Translations under genes and position numbers: made by a program
Shown: piece after piece, positions 22,930 through 34,378 of the stretch
Layout of the letters: each line of letters opens with the position of its first letter
Position numbering within the stretch: the stretch's first letter is position 1
Assembly (NCBI GenBank): GCA_009602725.1
Contig: WELB01000048.1
Span: forward strand, 393,748 to 452,544
Direction of reading: 5' to 3'
Source of the DNA: Spirogloea muscicola
Taxonomy: Eukaryota > Streptophyta > Zygnematophyceae > Spirogloeales > Spirogloeaceae
DNA: 58,797 nucleotides
The notes under the pieces: model-generated
Database searches by the model: none
Told to the model about the DNA's origin: nothing
Seen by the model: only the letters and a program-made list of their open reading frames with translations

Positions 22930-23490
22930 CCGGTGGCCCCACTTTGTAAATTACACATATACTTTGTTAAAACTTTTCACATTCTGAGATTTGACAGCGT
23001 GATTAAGTACGTGTATGGCTGGTCAAGTTGTTCCTAGGTATTCCTGTACGGCGGACTTGTCCGTAATTAGAACAGCCATTACTGGGGTTCGATTTGATCA
23101 TACACGATATTTAGCTGTTTAAGAGAACCCATTGGAAAGATACGAAATCAAGAACAGCAAGCGAGCCCTCAGAACGAAAGACAAATATAAGAAGATCATG
23201 ACATGAGCAGAAAGGGATCGAATGCATAATTCGCGGCGACAGCCCTCCAGTGGTCTGGGTGGCCATCCTAAAAGGGAGATGGATCAGTAGTCATTAGGCG
23301 AGTAAGACGCATGGTCAGGGAACAGTTGGAGCAGGCAGCCTTAGATGGGCCAGTCGTACAGACGAAGCAGAGCTGGCGAAGAGCATTCAATCAGCCCTTT
23401 GCCCAAGGCGCAAATCTCCTTTTATATCTTTCCATTCCGTAAATCAAGGATTATAGCTACAATGAGTGAGCACGCCAGCACAGAGGGCCA
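22930..23490. other. AT-rich spacer, no gene seen
   Basis: No exon-like frame or motif is seen. Composition falls to AT-rich compared with the flanking genes. Confidence 0.5.
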
Positions 23491-23726
23491 GCGCGTCAGC
23501 CGACCGCCAACCTGAGGAGACAGAGCATGCAAGCCAGCAGCACATGCATACGACTCAGGACTAAGCCGAGTGCAAAGGTGTTGAACGTCCCGCATACAGT
23601 GGCTTGGGGCTTAAGTCCAGAGACTCCGTGGCCAGCCACCAATGACTTCGGGCTGGCCCCTTGCAGCTGTTGCGCTTCCTTGAAATCGTCCCCAATAGAA
23701 AGGAAGGTCACGATCACAGTTGGGCC

Positions 23727-23800
23727 TCAGTAGTCGTTCCTCACAATTTCAGGAATCTGTGCCGGGTGGTCAGTGGGGTCCCAGCCGGCATAGAGCTCTG
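23727..23800 (-). CDS. Terminal exon of an unrecognised minus-strand gene
   Basis: After an acceptor near 23800 the minus strand reads YAGWDPTDHPAQIPEIVRN and ends at a TGA at 23727-23729. The segment looks like a genuine protein C-terminus (acidic, Pro-rich, no low complexity), but I could not trace upstream exons with confidence. The function is unknown. Confidence 0.35.
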
Positions 23801-24019
23801 CTGTGCAGGCCTCTGGCCTGGACCCAGCTCACAGCTCAGCCATAATTTGGCTGCTGGGTGGCAGCATCGCATGGTAGGGATGCCTGCTGCAGGCAGCTGA
23901 TGCCACTTGCATCAAGCGGCGCCAATGGTTAAGCTTGCGCAGTAGACTTCCTGCAGCTCTTGTTGTCCAAGCAACCAGCCAAATCCTCAATCGTTGTTCT
24001 TGAATGCTGCGCCCCTACA

Positions 24020-24260
24020 ATGGCGCCTCCAGAAGAGCAGCAGAATGACTTACGACCCGACATTGCAAGGGTGATGAATGCGTGCATTCAGGTGTGGAGA
24101 AGCAGCCCCCAGCTCCTACAAGTTGGAGCTATCGAGGTTGGCCGAGGCGGGAGCTCAGTCCTGCTCATTGTGTACAAGAGCTTTGCGCACGGCCGTATGG
24201 CCTTGTGTCCCTCAGGGCTTGATGCGGAAGCTTGCAGACATGATAATCCCAGAGGACCAA
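24020..24260 (+). CDS. Possible small gene, unknown
   Basis: A start MAPPEEQQNDLRPDIARVMN opens at 24020 and reaches a possible donor after 24091. A second possible exon from about 24127 (LELSRLAEAGAQ ... KLADMIIPEDQMKC) follows an AG acceptor. The pieces look protein-like, but phase and boundaries are not secure. Confidence 0.25.
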
Positions 24261-24555
24261 ATGAAATGCCTAAGTTGCTCGTGAGGTGCCTAAAGCTCGT
24301 TAAGGATGGTGCGACAATCTAATCTTACTAAGAAGCTTATCTTACTAAGATGCTGTTTCCTACCTGCTAAACAATGGGGCGGCAATGCTGCCAGCCATAG
24401 TACAAGATGTGACACAAGCCCCTGTGGTGGGGCCACCTTTGCTGGAGGGAACGAGAACAACGGCGTGGAGGCAGCTAGTTTCTATACCTGAGCTTGAAAG
24501 TGTCATGGCCGTGTCCTAAGGACATCCAAGGCATCCTGTTCATGTGAATAATATC

Positions 24556-27494
24556 TCAGTGAGGAGCGTCTTGGTAATTCTGCGACTGTTGTAGAAGGTT
24601 AGCCTCGAAAGGGAGGAACTTGTGAAGAATCTCCTGCATGACTCTTCGCACAGTGAAAATCTCCATATAGATGCCTTTCATGTTGTCCTCAAAGTCCTTT
24701 CTCAGAGCCTTCACCTGCCAAGCAGCGCAACGACGACTGCATAAGTACAGCCCAATGGCCACTGCATCATGCAAGGCATAAGGAAAACGCAAACACTGCA
24801 AATCTGTGCCTGAGTTTTGTGGTTTTGCTTCTGTTAGGCGACATTCAACAACTTTGCCCTCATGTTGCACTTGCAGTCACAGCCTTAGCCTTCCGAATTT
24901 TCCATGCCTCCAGTGCTGGCAATAAGAATGCAGGGGTGCCACACCTCACAGCTAATCTGCTCATTCTGCTGCTGGAGGACCATCAAGCTGTCCCTCTCAC
25001 ACTCCTGCAAGCCCCCGGGGCTGGTCAAACACCGCTGCTGCGCAGCAGCAGAGGATGACATGTGGCTGGGCAAGCTATGTGCCGACCGCAGCGCGCTGGG
25101 AATGTTCCCAGACGATGCGGCTCTCCGTTTGCCAATGTCCGAATCCTCCGCTGCCTCATATGTCAACGTGTATCTGCGTAGATTGGATGTTGTATGTCAA
25201 TCAATTGTCACGAAGTTCGCAGTGGAAAACCTTGCACGTTCAGGTGCACTATCATTTGCAAAGCACTTCTTTGCAGTACTGAAGGATGCTTGCACAGCTA
25301 CTGTACACTCACTTTGCCAAAGTCCGCTGCAAATCGACTGGGCCATTGAAAACTCTTCCCGACTTGCGCTGACCACCTTTGCCGTCTACAAAGCAGGTGA
25401 TGAAGTACGGTAAGCTTTCTTACACAGGACTGGATATTTACATCAGCCAATCAGATAAGCTAGAAGCCATTCAGATACAAGCAATCATGACTATGTGCAT
25501 GCCGACCAACAGTGGCCCTAGCCTGACAGTCTTGGAGTAGTCAAGGCTCACCAAAACCTGCACAAGAAAAGTGATGTGAAAGTTGGTTAGCTGACGGACA
25601 CACACAACTGAAGCTCCAAGGATATACGTACAGAATGACATAGCAGATGCATATTGCCTTCCTAGACTTCAACTTCATTTCCGTATGAAGAAACTTCACT
25701 GGTTTCCATAAAGTTACCCTTCAACTTTCAAGCCTCAACTTAAGAGTTTACAATCAACAGTAATTCAATCATGAGCTCGTGGAGCACGCACTTGAGTTTC
25801 CAAGGGAGAGTGCCAACGACGCTTTGGTCTCGTCTGCCAGCTCGAGCTCCACATTTGGCGGCAGCTGCAGTACCACATTTGCACAATCAAGCAGTGCCGT
25901 ACATGTGTCTACGCCATTGCTTATAAGTAAAAGACCCCAAACTCTTCAGGTTCTTCACATTCATTGCATGTCAAGGCAATGTGCAGCATCACTAGGCAAG
26001 GCAGGATGCTAGACCAAAGGACACAGAGCAAGGTGAAAACTAACTTTCAAGAGCTCTGCGTAGTTGGAGGCGTGAAGTGCCCGGTGAAGGGTGCGGAAGA
26101 AAGGAGCAGCACGCAGCTTTGGCTTCTGAGCCATGGCGTTATACACAATCGGCAAAAGTACAAGTCGCAGATGGCCTTGTGGCGTGTTCTCCTCTCCCAA
26201 AGCCTGTGGAGAAAGCACAGCCCATGACTACTGGCCGCTTCTGGTGCAGGATATAGAGATTCTTCTTACGACTACGGCAAGCCAGATCAATACTGAGGTG
26301 ACTTTTCTTGGATAGTGCATGTACCTGGCGAACGAGAACCTTGACCTCATGAGGAGACTCAAACGCCCACTGCCAGTAGACAAATGCGTGACTTGACTCG
26401 CCATCAAGGTAACCCTTTCGCTTCTGCCCAGGACTCTCCCCAGAACAGTTGTCTGTCGAGGGCAGCACTATCAATCGGTGTTTCAAGCTGGAGAGCTTCC
26501 GACTGCACAGCAAAGAACTTGTAGCAATGAGCCACAGAGGTAGCATATATAGGTGGTCATCACCAAGAGCAAGTTGGCTAAGAAGATGGCGCTGCACGCA
26601 AACACCCAGTGAAGCTACTGCAGCATATTACAGACAGGCAAGGGCGTGTTAGTGCCTACAGAGCAGGTCTTAGCACATGCCAATCCACGACTCAAGACAA
26701 GGAGCAACCAAGCTCCAAGCAATGTCCATGCACATCATTTTGTTACCAAGCCTTTCTCGAGTCAGGTCGTCTTGGTGGACGTGAAAGCAGAAAAGGGCTG
26801 TTTGCTCTAAAGCCATGGACAAAGTCTAACTGTAAGATCTTGGAATGCACAGTGGAGCTCTGGTCCTGACCTGTAATTCGCCTCAAAGACACTCTTCATG
26901 TAGATCAAGGGGAGGAGGACATCCCCGGTCTCCTCGTCCTGCACAATTGCACGCCATCCGACATTCATCACATTGACAGGGATACATCAGGCTAGCTATC
27001 TAATGACCAAGCCAAAGATACACATGGTGCCCTCTGCACGTCCTGCATCAAACCAGCGCTCTATTGCACTGAGAGAGAAGAGCCTAGGGCACACAGAAGT
27101 ATGCCAACTTCGCACCTCCAGGAGAAGGTACTTCTCAACATCTGAGACTGGGAGCCAAAGTGTCCGCACTTTCTTCAGCTGCATCAGGCAGGCAATAAGG
27201 TGGAGAGCAGAGACCTCAGTCAAGTGCAACAAAAAAAATGGGTAACATTTCTGGTATAGCACCATAATAAAGTGAACTTCAAGATCCGGCATCAGTCTGC
27301 AGACCAGTCCTGACATCGTGCAGGGAGGGCAATGATTGCAAGAAGGCATGTGAGCAGACATGGCACGCGTGGAATCACCACGCAAGGTCCACGTCCATCG
27401 ACGACGTGGCCTGAGACACGGCCTGAGATCTGCAGCAGCAGCTTACCTGTGGAGGCTCTGCCGGTGACCTCATGATGCGCTCGTCGTCAAGCAT
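24556..27494 (-). CDS. Multi-exon gene, product not recognised
   Basis: Several convincing exons lie on the minus strand. Exon 1 is 27494-27447 (MLDDERIMRSPAEPPQ, strong gtaagc donor). It joins in phase to an exon near 27220-27125 (VSALHLIACLMQL, VSDVEKYLLLE), then DEETGDVLLPLIYMKSVFE near 26925-26860. Further exons are near 26.35-26.4 kb (FVYWQWAFESPHEVKV), 26.04-26.22 kb (GHLRLVLLPIVYNAMAQK) and 25.8-25.9 kb (VVLQLPPNVELELADETK). A Ser-rich plus coiled-coil-like part (ECERDSLMVLQQQNEQ) lies at 24.95-25.17 kb, and the last exon ends at 24556 (LRKDFEDNMKGIYMEIFTV). The protein would be mainly helical and soluble. I do not recognise the family, and the middle exons are only located, not fully bounded. 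Confidence 0.55.
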
Positions 27495-27499
27495 CGCGC

Positions 27500-27926
27500 G
27501 CCGGCATTGACGGTGTCCACGCATTCGCCATTGTCATCTGGCATCAAGACGCGTCTCCAGCTCGACACTGGCAAGGACCAAACCGGTAGCTGCGTCAGCC
27601 GAATAGTAGAGCCCGGGAGAGGCTCCACAATGCCAAGTCGTGCCTGCCACTGCGAACGCGATCCAACGACCTCGGACTGGTCGGCATTCACGACGGCCGT
27701 ATGCGCCGCCGCAAGGTCCGACACGTCGAGCCAGCCGTCCGAGACGCGGCGGCTTGCGACAGGCAGAGCGCACACAGCGCTCGCAGCGCGCCGCAGCCAA
27801 CTGACCAGCAGGGAGGCGGCCAAGGCGGCGGCGGCGGCGGCAGCGGCGAAGGCGAGGTCCACGAAGCCGGCAGCGCCCGCACAGCCGGCGGCGGCGACGG
27901 CGGCGGCGAGGGCTCGGCAGGGGCGG
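27500..27926 (-). CDS. Doubtful Ala-rich ORF with hydrophobic segment
   Basis: The minus frame reads from the single N at 27927 into an Ala-rich hydrophobic stretch (LAASLLVSWLRRA) and then a less biased part (VSDGWLDVSDLAAAHTAVV). It could be an exon of a membrane protein, but the plus strand is also open here because of GC richness. The N marks an uncertain junction. Confidence 0.2.
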
Positions 27927-28026
27927 NGCGCGCTCAATGAGCAGAGCGGACGACGGGGAGGGAGGCGGCGGGGGGCCCCCGGGCAAGCGCTCCGTGAAAT
28001 TTCGCCCCCCGCCCCGGGCCCGACCG

Positions 28027-28037
28027 GGAATCGAACC
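28027..28037 (-). other. Isolated Pol III B-box match
   Basis: The minus strand reads GGTTCGATTCC, an exact match to the tRNA B-box consensus, with a short T-arm-like stem around it. I could not fold a full tRNA or find an A box at the right distance, so this is at most a decayed tRNA or a tRNA-derived SINE. Confidence 0.25.
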
Positions 28038-28259
28038 CCCGTCGCTGGTCCCGCCCGCTCCGTCGCCGAGGGGCGACGTTCTCGCCGTCCGATGCCGCCT
28101 CCGGAGCCCATCGCTCGGCTGGCGGCCCTCGGCACCCACCCACTGGGCGCCCGCGCTCCCGCGCCGACGCGCCGGCCGCCAGTGCCTCCCGCCCCGCTGT
28201 TTCACTCTCGTCGAACTGTTGACCGGGGGGTTGCTGAGGCCGGGGGCTTCCGCGCTGCA

Positions 28260-29160
28260 CGGCCCCCCGCGAACCTCGTACTTCCTTTGCTGCCGCTCTT
28301 TCGCCGTAGTCTCTTGCATAGCCGTGTGGTTTTGGCGCCTTTCGGCCCTTTGATAATCCTGTTCGTACTTTCTGGGCTGGCTTTCACAGCCCCCGCCCCC
28401 TTTGGGGGCTGTCGTCTTCTGGAATAGCTTACTGCTGGGTCTCGTCGGGGTGCTTTGTGTTGGGCTTCTTGTACTCTGCTCATTCTTTTTTGGGCTGGCT
28501 GTTCCAGCCCCTATCCTCAATGGGCGAGCTCTTTCTTTCTTTGTTTTCCTCTGGCCCCCTTCATGCGCCCCGCGCGCCTTCTCTCTTCTCGTACTTTGTT
28601 CATTCTTTTTTTGGGCTGGTTTTTCCAGCCCCTATCCTCAATGGCCTCCGGGTCTCGGCGGAGTGCCTCCTTCCCTGCCTCGAGCTACTCGGACCTGATG
28701 TTGCTCACTCGCGGGTACTGAGCTTCCCTAGTACGTTGTCGTGATTGGTAGAGTAGAGGAGTCCTTCCTCGGCATCTCCTTCTTCGGCTTTGGACATTGT
28801 CCATTCTTTTTGGGCTGGCTTTGCCAGCCCCTCTTTATCTATGGGCGAGCCTTCTTTATTCTTCTTTCTTCAATGGGCGAGCCCTTCTTCAGTGAAAGAA
28901 AGACTCTTCCAGTGATGGGCGATGGCTGTGATCGACCAGCCCAGGAAAAAGCATGAAGAATGTAGAATGCAGCTTTCCAGCTCCTAATTACTCCCATTCG
29001 CGGCTGCTGACTCGGGGTTGCCAAGCTCTCATTTGCTGTAGTATCTTGCATAGCTGTGTGGTTTTGGCGCCTTCCGGCTCAAAATTGTCCTTTCTGGGCT
29101 GGCCTCTCATAGCCCTCGTCCCCTTTGGAAGAGCTCACTTCTCTCATTTCTATTGAAAGA
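28260..29160 (+). mobile_element. Cluster of LINE tails and 3' modules (family C and others)
   Basis: Plus-strand modules follow one another: the tcgccgtagtctcttgcatagccg tract (28305-28330), gggctggc...cagcccc stem (28376-28400), hairpin 28492-28510, a GCGCCCCGCGCGCC box (about 28566-28581), and a second gggctggt/ccagccc stem near 28614. Next is a coding remnant SSYSDLMLLTRGY ending at 28721, the family C 3' block with hairpin (28704-28836), and another remnant SRLLTRG near 29010 with its own tail to 29130. Coding remnants are very short, so most units are nearly pure 3' ends. Confidence 0.6.
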
Positions 29161-31230
29161 GCAAGTTCCTTCCCTTCGGACTGGCTTTCAAGAGCTTTCT
29201 TTGGGCTGGCCTCTCACTGCCATGGCCTACAGTGGAAGAGCTAGTTTTTCTATCACAGCCCTCGCCCAACAGCTTACTTCTTTGTCCATTGGCTTGTGCT
29301 GCTCTTCACAGCTATCGCCCCTAGTGGGAGGATGGCCTCTCGTTCTGTCTTGGGAGTAGCCACATCTTCGACCACAAGGAGGGCTGTGTAAGGCCAGCTT
29401 ATGAAAGAATGGCAAGGCCAAGAAGTGAGCTCTTCAAATGGGGACAGGGAATCTGAATGGCCGCCCAGTAAGTACAAGGTCCAAAGCGCTGAAAGGCGCC
29501 AAAACGACACAGCTATGTAAGAGACTACAGCAAACGGGAGCTTAGTAACCCCCAAGTCAGCAGCCGCAAGTCGGAGTAACTTGCAGCTGGAAAAGAGGCA
29601 CCCCATCCAGACCCAGAAGCAGAAGCCATAGCTCGGCCTGCCCGCAAGTGCATTGCGTGAGCCTGGGACCACTGGAGAGAAATTGCTCGCTGATGGAATT
29701 GCTAATTGGAAGGATAAGTCGGAAGCGTACACCCAGCAGGATAACGAGCGACCACTGAGCAATGGCCGCCCGGTAACCGCTGGTCAGCAGCAGCCGCATG
29801 TCGGACACACTTCCAGGACGGCCTTCCTCCTCCCACATCTGAAGAGCTTCTTCCGATTTCCAGCGACGTGGCAGGCCGCGCAGCGGCTGGCGCTGGACGT
29901 GGACGCTTAGCGCACCGTAGTACAAGCGGGCGGCAGATCGCGCGGGAGCTCAAGCAAGCGGGATGGCACGTGTGGCTCCCCCACCGCGTACGGCGCCGGT
30001 GAAGGCGGCCCTACCGCCCGCTCTGCCTTGTCCCGGCTCCCTTCCCAAATGGGAAAACGTCGGAAAACGTCGAAAAACGGGAGGCCCGCCCACTTGCTGA
30101 CGTCTTGGGAGAACAGTATCCTGCTTTTTGCGTCATCCGGCCCCTTTTTGGACCTTCAGAATTCTTTTCGGGCTGGCTTTTCACAGCCCTTGCCTCCATG
30201 GGGAGAGCCACTGCACTCTTTTAGAGCTTATACATTCCTTTAGGCTGCCTTTCACTGCCTTATATTTGAAATGCTGTTTCTTTCAACTAAGCCCCAAGAG
30301 CCGCACCCCACTTGCGCTCCCCGAAGAAGAAAAGCGCGCGTTCAAACTGAGAGCAGTGGCTGTGAGAGGCCAGCCCAAAGGAATGGACAAGGAAGAAAAT
30401 GAGAGAGAGGAAGATGGATGACTTCCGATAAACAGCTCTTCTAATATAGGCCAATGGCTGTGCGTGACCAGCACAGACGACTGAAAGTCAGCCAATGGGA
30501 GCTCAATGACCCCGGGTCAGCAGCCGCAAGTCGGAGGAACTTGCAGCTTGAAAGAGCCAACCCGACGAGACCCAGAAGTAGCGGCCAAAGCACGGCCTGC
30601 CAGCAAGCACTGCGTGAGCCTGGGAATGTGGGAAGGAGATGGAAAGCTGCATGTGGAACACCTCGGCAAGCGACCCGGCAGCGGAAGCCAGAAGCTCGTT
30701 TTGCTGCCCCTGCCAACAAGTGATGGATTCATTGATGCCGTGCAAGCCGCTGCAGGAGGTCCAGCCACCGACTGCCGTAGGCCCCGTGCACGTTGACCGC
30801 CAGCGCCACAAACTCATCACAGGCAAGGCGATCCTCGTCTTTGGGCTCGTTTCGGCTAGCAGCCTTGCTAACCGCGTGCCCTGCTTATATTGGTGGGTTG
30901 GCGGAGTCGGCGGAGTTGTAGTCACGACGTCTGCGATGATGCAGGGATCCCCTCTGGGTGGGATGGCGAGAGGTCAGCGCGCTGTGTATGGAGACGACCG
31001 TCAGCTCCCAGCTGAATGGGCGTGACAGACGTGATTTCTAAGGCCACGGTGTCGAAAATTTCCAGCAACACGTCAAATATGCCATCTCACAGGAGGTCGT
31101 GAGACCCGGTCCGCTCTCCCCCGTGTGCACAGAGAGAAGGCGCGCGGTGCGCATGAAATTGAAAGGGAGGCTTGTTCAAGCCAATGCATTGTTCAAGCAG
31201 AGGCTAGTGCAAAGTAAACAAGGCTACATG
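29160..31230. mobile_element. Mixed-orientation LINE tails
   Basis: Minus-strand ends can be read near 29545 (LRLLTR-like with frameshift), 29785 (VSDMRLLLTSGY) and 30506 (SSSDLRLLTRGH). The last has about 400 bases of preceding coding remnant (SLAEVFHMQLSIS, PTAVGGWTSC). Plus-strand hairpin halves lie at 29097, 29200, 29230 and 30170-30190. A family B-like 3' end with GCGC box starts at 31137. No host gene is seen. Confidence 0.5.
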
Positions 31231-32100
31231 ATGCGGAGGCCTAAACTAAGGTGCCAAAGGTGACACTAGTATCCACGGGAGAGCACAACGAAGCATGTGC
31301 GCAGTCAACTCCGCGCCGCGTCGGCGTTGCGTACTCCGCACTGGCACTGCACCACACCGACGAGGCAGGGCGGGTGAAGGCCCAGGAGCGGGTGGACAGC
31401 CCTCCGGAAGACAGCGTCTTGATCGGACAAGGTCTGGAAGGGCCGGAAGGGGCACAATGATATGGAACAACTCCCCGTGACTTTCGCGGAAGTCGCTCAA
31501 CAATCTCTAGTCAATAAATGCAGATCGGATCCAGAGGGCGGAAAAGCGCGCAAGGCAGAGGTTTTGGGGAGAACGATAAGGTGCGGTGTCTGCGTGAGTT
31601 GAGAAGGAGGCCAGATCAAGCCAACACACTGTGGGGCAAACGGTGGCCAGCCCAAACGAGTGGGCGACGTTCAGGGAGAGAGGTGAAATAAGCTTCCAGA
31701 AGGAGGCAATGAGTGCGATAAGTGGAATGGACAATGGACAAGGCCTGGTGGAAGACGAAGGCGCGCGGTGCGCATCAAATGAGAAAGAGGCCAACGCAAG
31801 CCCGCACACTGTCTGCAAGCAAAACAAAGGAAAATCTAAGAGTGGCTGAGGTGATAAATTGGTAAAGATAACTAAATGGGGACTCTTTTACCCACGAGTG
31901 AGCACATACACATTTGCCAGACTGATCTGGGGCTTCGGAGCACTACCCTGCAAGCCATCGGCCTGGCTTCATGTGCGCACAGCACACCGATTTGTGGCTA
32001 GAGCCTAATAACGTAAAGTAAACGAGAGACCCTTTCTGTGACTAGCAATTAATGCTTCGGGACGCTAGTAGTATGTCCTAAGCTACCGTCCCGACTACGT
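31230..32100 (-). mobile_element. Decayed family B-like tails
   Basis: A GCGCGCGGTGCGCAT box at about 31758-31772 and a cccacgagtgagcac terminus near 31890 (reverse of a VLTRG-type end) mark two old minus-strand copies. The coding parts are beyond secure reading. Confidence 0.4.
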
Positions 32101-32400
32101 CGACCGGGTGGGCTAGGCGAGAGGATGTGCTTCCAGCCCAGATGGGCATGCCGGCAGCCTATTTGTCATATTTGCAACGTCGTGTGTCAGCCTATTTGCA
32201 GCGAGCTCAAACTCATGCTTTGCACCAGAAAGCGAGCCTTAGCTGGTGGCACAAGAGCTTGTCAATCGCCATCCGGTATTCGAGCATCAGTTAGCGACTT
32301 CTACGTGCTGACTCGTGGTTACTGAGCAGGTCAGCTTAGCAGCAGGTGATGTACATCTGTCAGTTGGCTTGCCTTTGTACTTGGCCAGACAGGCCCTCCA
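32100..32400 (+). mobile_element. 5'-truncated copy of the 34-38 kb element (family D)
   Basis: Plus strand, aligned with 37930-38220: the same GMPAAY-type segment, QKAGRALAAGT-like segment (here altered by substitutions), SGIRASVSDFYVLTRGY ending at 32325, and about 75 bases of matching 3' untranslated sequence (gcttagcagcaggtga onward). Truncated at the 5' side, it shows that the 34-38 kb element belongs to a family that has copied by target-primed reverse transcription. Confidence 0.75.
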
Positions 32401-32607
32401 TCACTGAGTACACACTCTATTGCCAGGCGATGGAGGAGGGAGGACCACTTGATACCGTAGCCCGCCATGGATGTCCGTAGCGCAATGATAAAGTGGTCGC
32501 CCAGGGGGTGGTCCTTGTAGTGCGTCCTCTCCTCAATCCTTTCCGCATGATATTTTGCCCAGCCAGGCACAGTCGGCTGGGGTTCCCCCATTGAAAAGCA
32601 TCAATCA

Positions 32608-32870
32608 GCACAGAGAGAAGGCGCGCGGGGCGCATGAAATGAAAGGGAGGCCAATTCAAGCCAGTACATTGTTCAGGCGAAGGCTACTGCAGACTAAACA
32701 AGGCTAAATATACCTAAAGTAAGGTGCCTAAGGTGACATCAATACCCACGGGTAAGCACAAACAAATCTGACAAGCTAACTTGGGCAGCTGGAGCGCCGC
32801 CACGAAAGCCGGAGGCCTGACTTAGAGCGCGCCCTGCACGTTGATGAAGAGCAACGTCGGGAAGGAGGCG
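32608..32870 (-). mobile_element. Family B LINE 3' end, second close copy
   Basis: This is closely similar to 5965-6205: GCGC box, 3' untranslated part, LFVL-type C-terminal end and part of the preceding coding segment. It stops abruptly near 32850, where unrelated GC-rich sequence begins. Confidence 0.65.
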
Positions 32871-33264
32871 AGGCCCGCAGCTCCGGGGGCTGGCAAATTG
32901 CCAGTTGTAGATCACAGCGTCTTTCAGGACTCCTCAGCATGCGCCAGCAGCCGCCCTGGCCGGCCATAGGCCACGAGGAAGTCTGGGATCGGGAGGGAAA
33001 TTGGCCGCGCCGCTCTTCCATGCTGTTGCCGCACTCCACCAGCCACCGTCGCGATTGGGCAGAGCTGCTTGAGCAAACAATACTGAAAAGTCCGTCCTTC
33101 TGGTCAAGTTTGCAATAGCACATCTTTCCAATAGGGTCTTGACAACCTCAACTTGAGCATTTCAACATCCATTCAATCTTAAGATGCACAATGCTCGAGT
33201 GCATGTAACAACTTGTTCAAGCACCCTCTAGCTACACTAGACCTACTTCCATAGGAGGGTAGCA

Positions 33265-33555
33265 TTGACAATAGATAGTAGAATCGACATCTGTACACCT
33301 TACCTTGGAGTGGGGTTCGATGCAAGTCACTTCGTGCTGCAAATGACGATCAACTACAATCTGTTTGATTGGGCTGTTGATCATCTCATGTACGACTTGA
33401 TGAGTGAGAACTTTACGAAATACGAGGAGTTTACTGCAATTTGGAAGCATCATGCTAAGGTACCGTAAAGGCACCCACTATTGAGCACAGCAGGCCCTCT
33501 ACTGATGACTCATGGTTTGATGTGCACAGGTTGAGCTGGAACTTCAATGATGCCA
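33265..33555 (+). CDS. Possible last two exons of an unknown gene
   Basis: An exon-like plus frame ends at a gtacc donor near 33461 (GFDASHFVLQMTINYN, LFDWAVDHLMYDLMSENF) and can join to a short exon after ttgatgtgcacag that reads VELELQ-stop near 33550. It has no low complexity and looks like real protein. The 5' part is missing, perhaps displaced by the retroelement immediately upstream. The family is not recognised. Confidence 0.3.
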
Positions 33556-34378
33556 AGGGCCAACTTTGACGATGGTTTCAATGTCTCCTTGTATTTTCTT
33601 GTAGTAAAGCAACAACCTTAATTTCCCCTTGACTTATTGTTGTTCTCTCATCCTTATATCTACGGTAGTGGTAAATAAACATTCTGTAGTAGTAAGGATG
33701 TTCCATGAAAGCAAGTCAAGTTGGCATATGCAACTCTGGCGAGCAGGAAAACCTGATCCCACCTATGAAAGCCGAGTGGAAAGGAAGGTCGAGAGTGTAG
33801 TAAACGTGAGGCAGAGAAGCACCCCAGCACACAAGCCAAAGACATGAGGCACTGAATGCAGCGCCTGGTAGTAGTGGCAAGGGCGCTTCCAAGGTGTCTG
33901 TATACACCTTGGAGGCCAGCCCAAACCCGTAACGAGCATACAAAGATTGGGAAATGGAAGGCTTCATTGATGGCGGTGTAGTGAAGTCGCCCCTACACAC
34001 GCAGTTAGTGAGTCAGTAAGTCGTCCTTGTTAAGTTCGGCTGTAGGGGGTTTAGGGACCAACCCACTACACGGCAAAAGCACTAGCGCATAGCGCAGCGG
34101 AAGACTGGCCCTGTGGCGCCGCCGTCCGGCGGCGACTCCACCTCCTGGGCGCGAGCCAGCAACTGGCCCTTTACGGGCGCAGCCACGGACTCCCCGCAAC
34201 GAGCCCCGCAAAAGGCTGCGGCGGCGGCTGCGGCGGCAAGGCTGCTCCTGGGCTTCACCGGGCCGAACTCCTTGTCGAGCCTCAGCCCCCAAGGCTCCTC
34301 GTGCTTCCCCGTGCCACCCCCCCTCCTCAGCAGGCCCGCTGACTCGCGTGCGCCAGCGCCCCCGCCGGCCCCGACGCC

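Noticed and set aside
24904-25413. 169-residue plus-strand ORF with plausible composition
   Set aside because: The minus strand over the same bases fits into an exon chain ending at 24556; no splice-consistent plus-strand gene was found. Some doubt remains.
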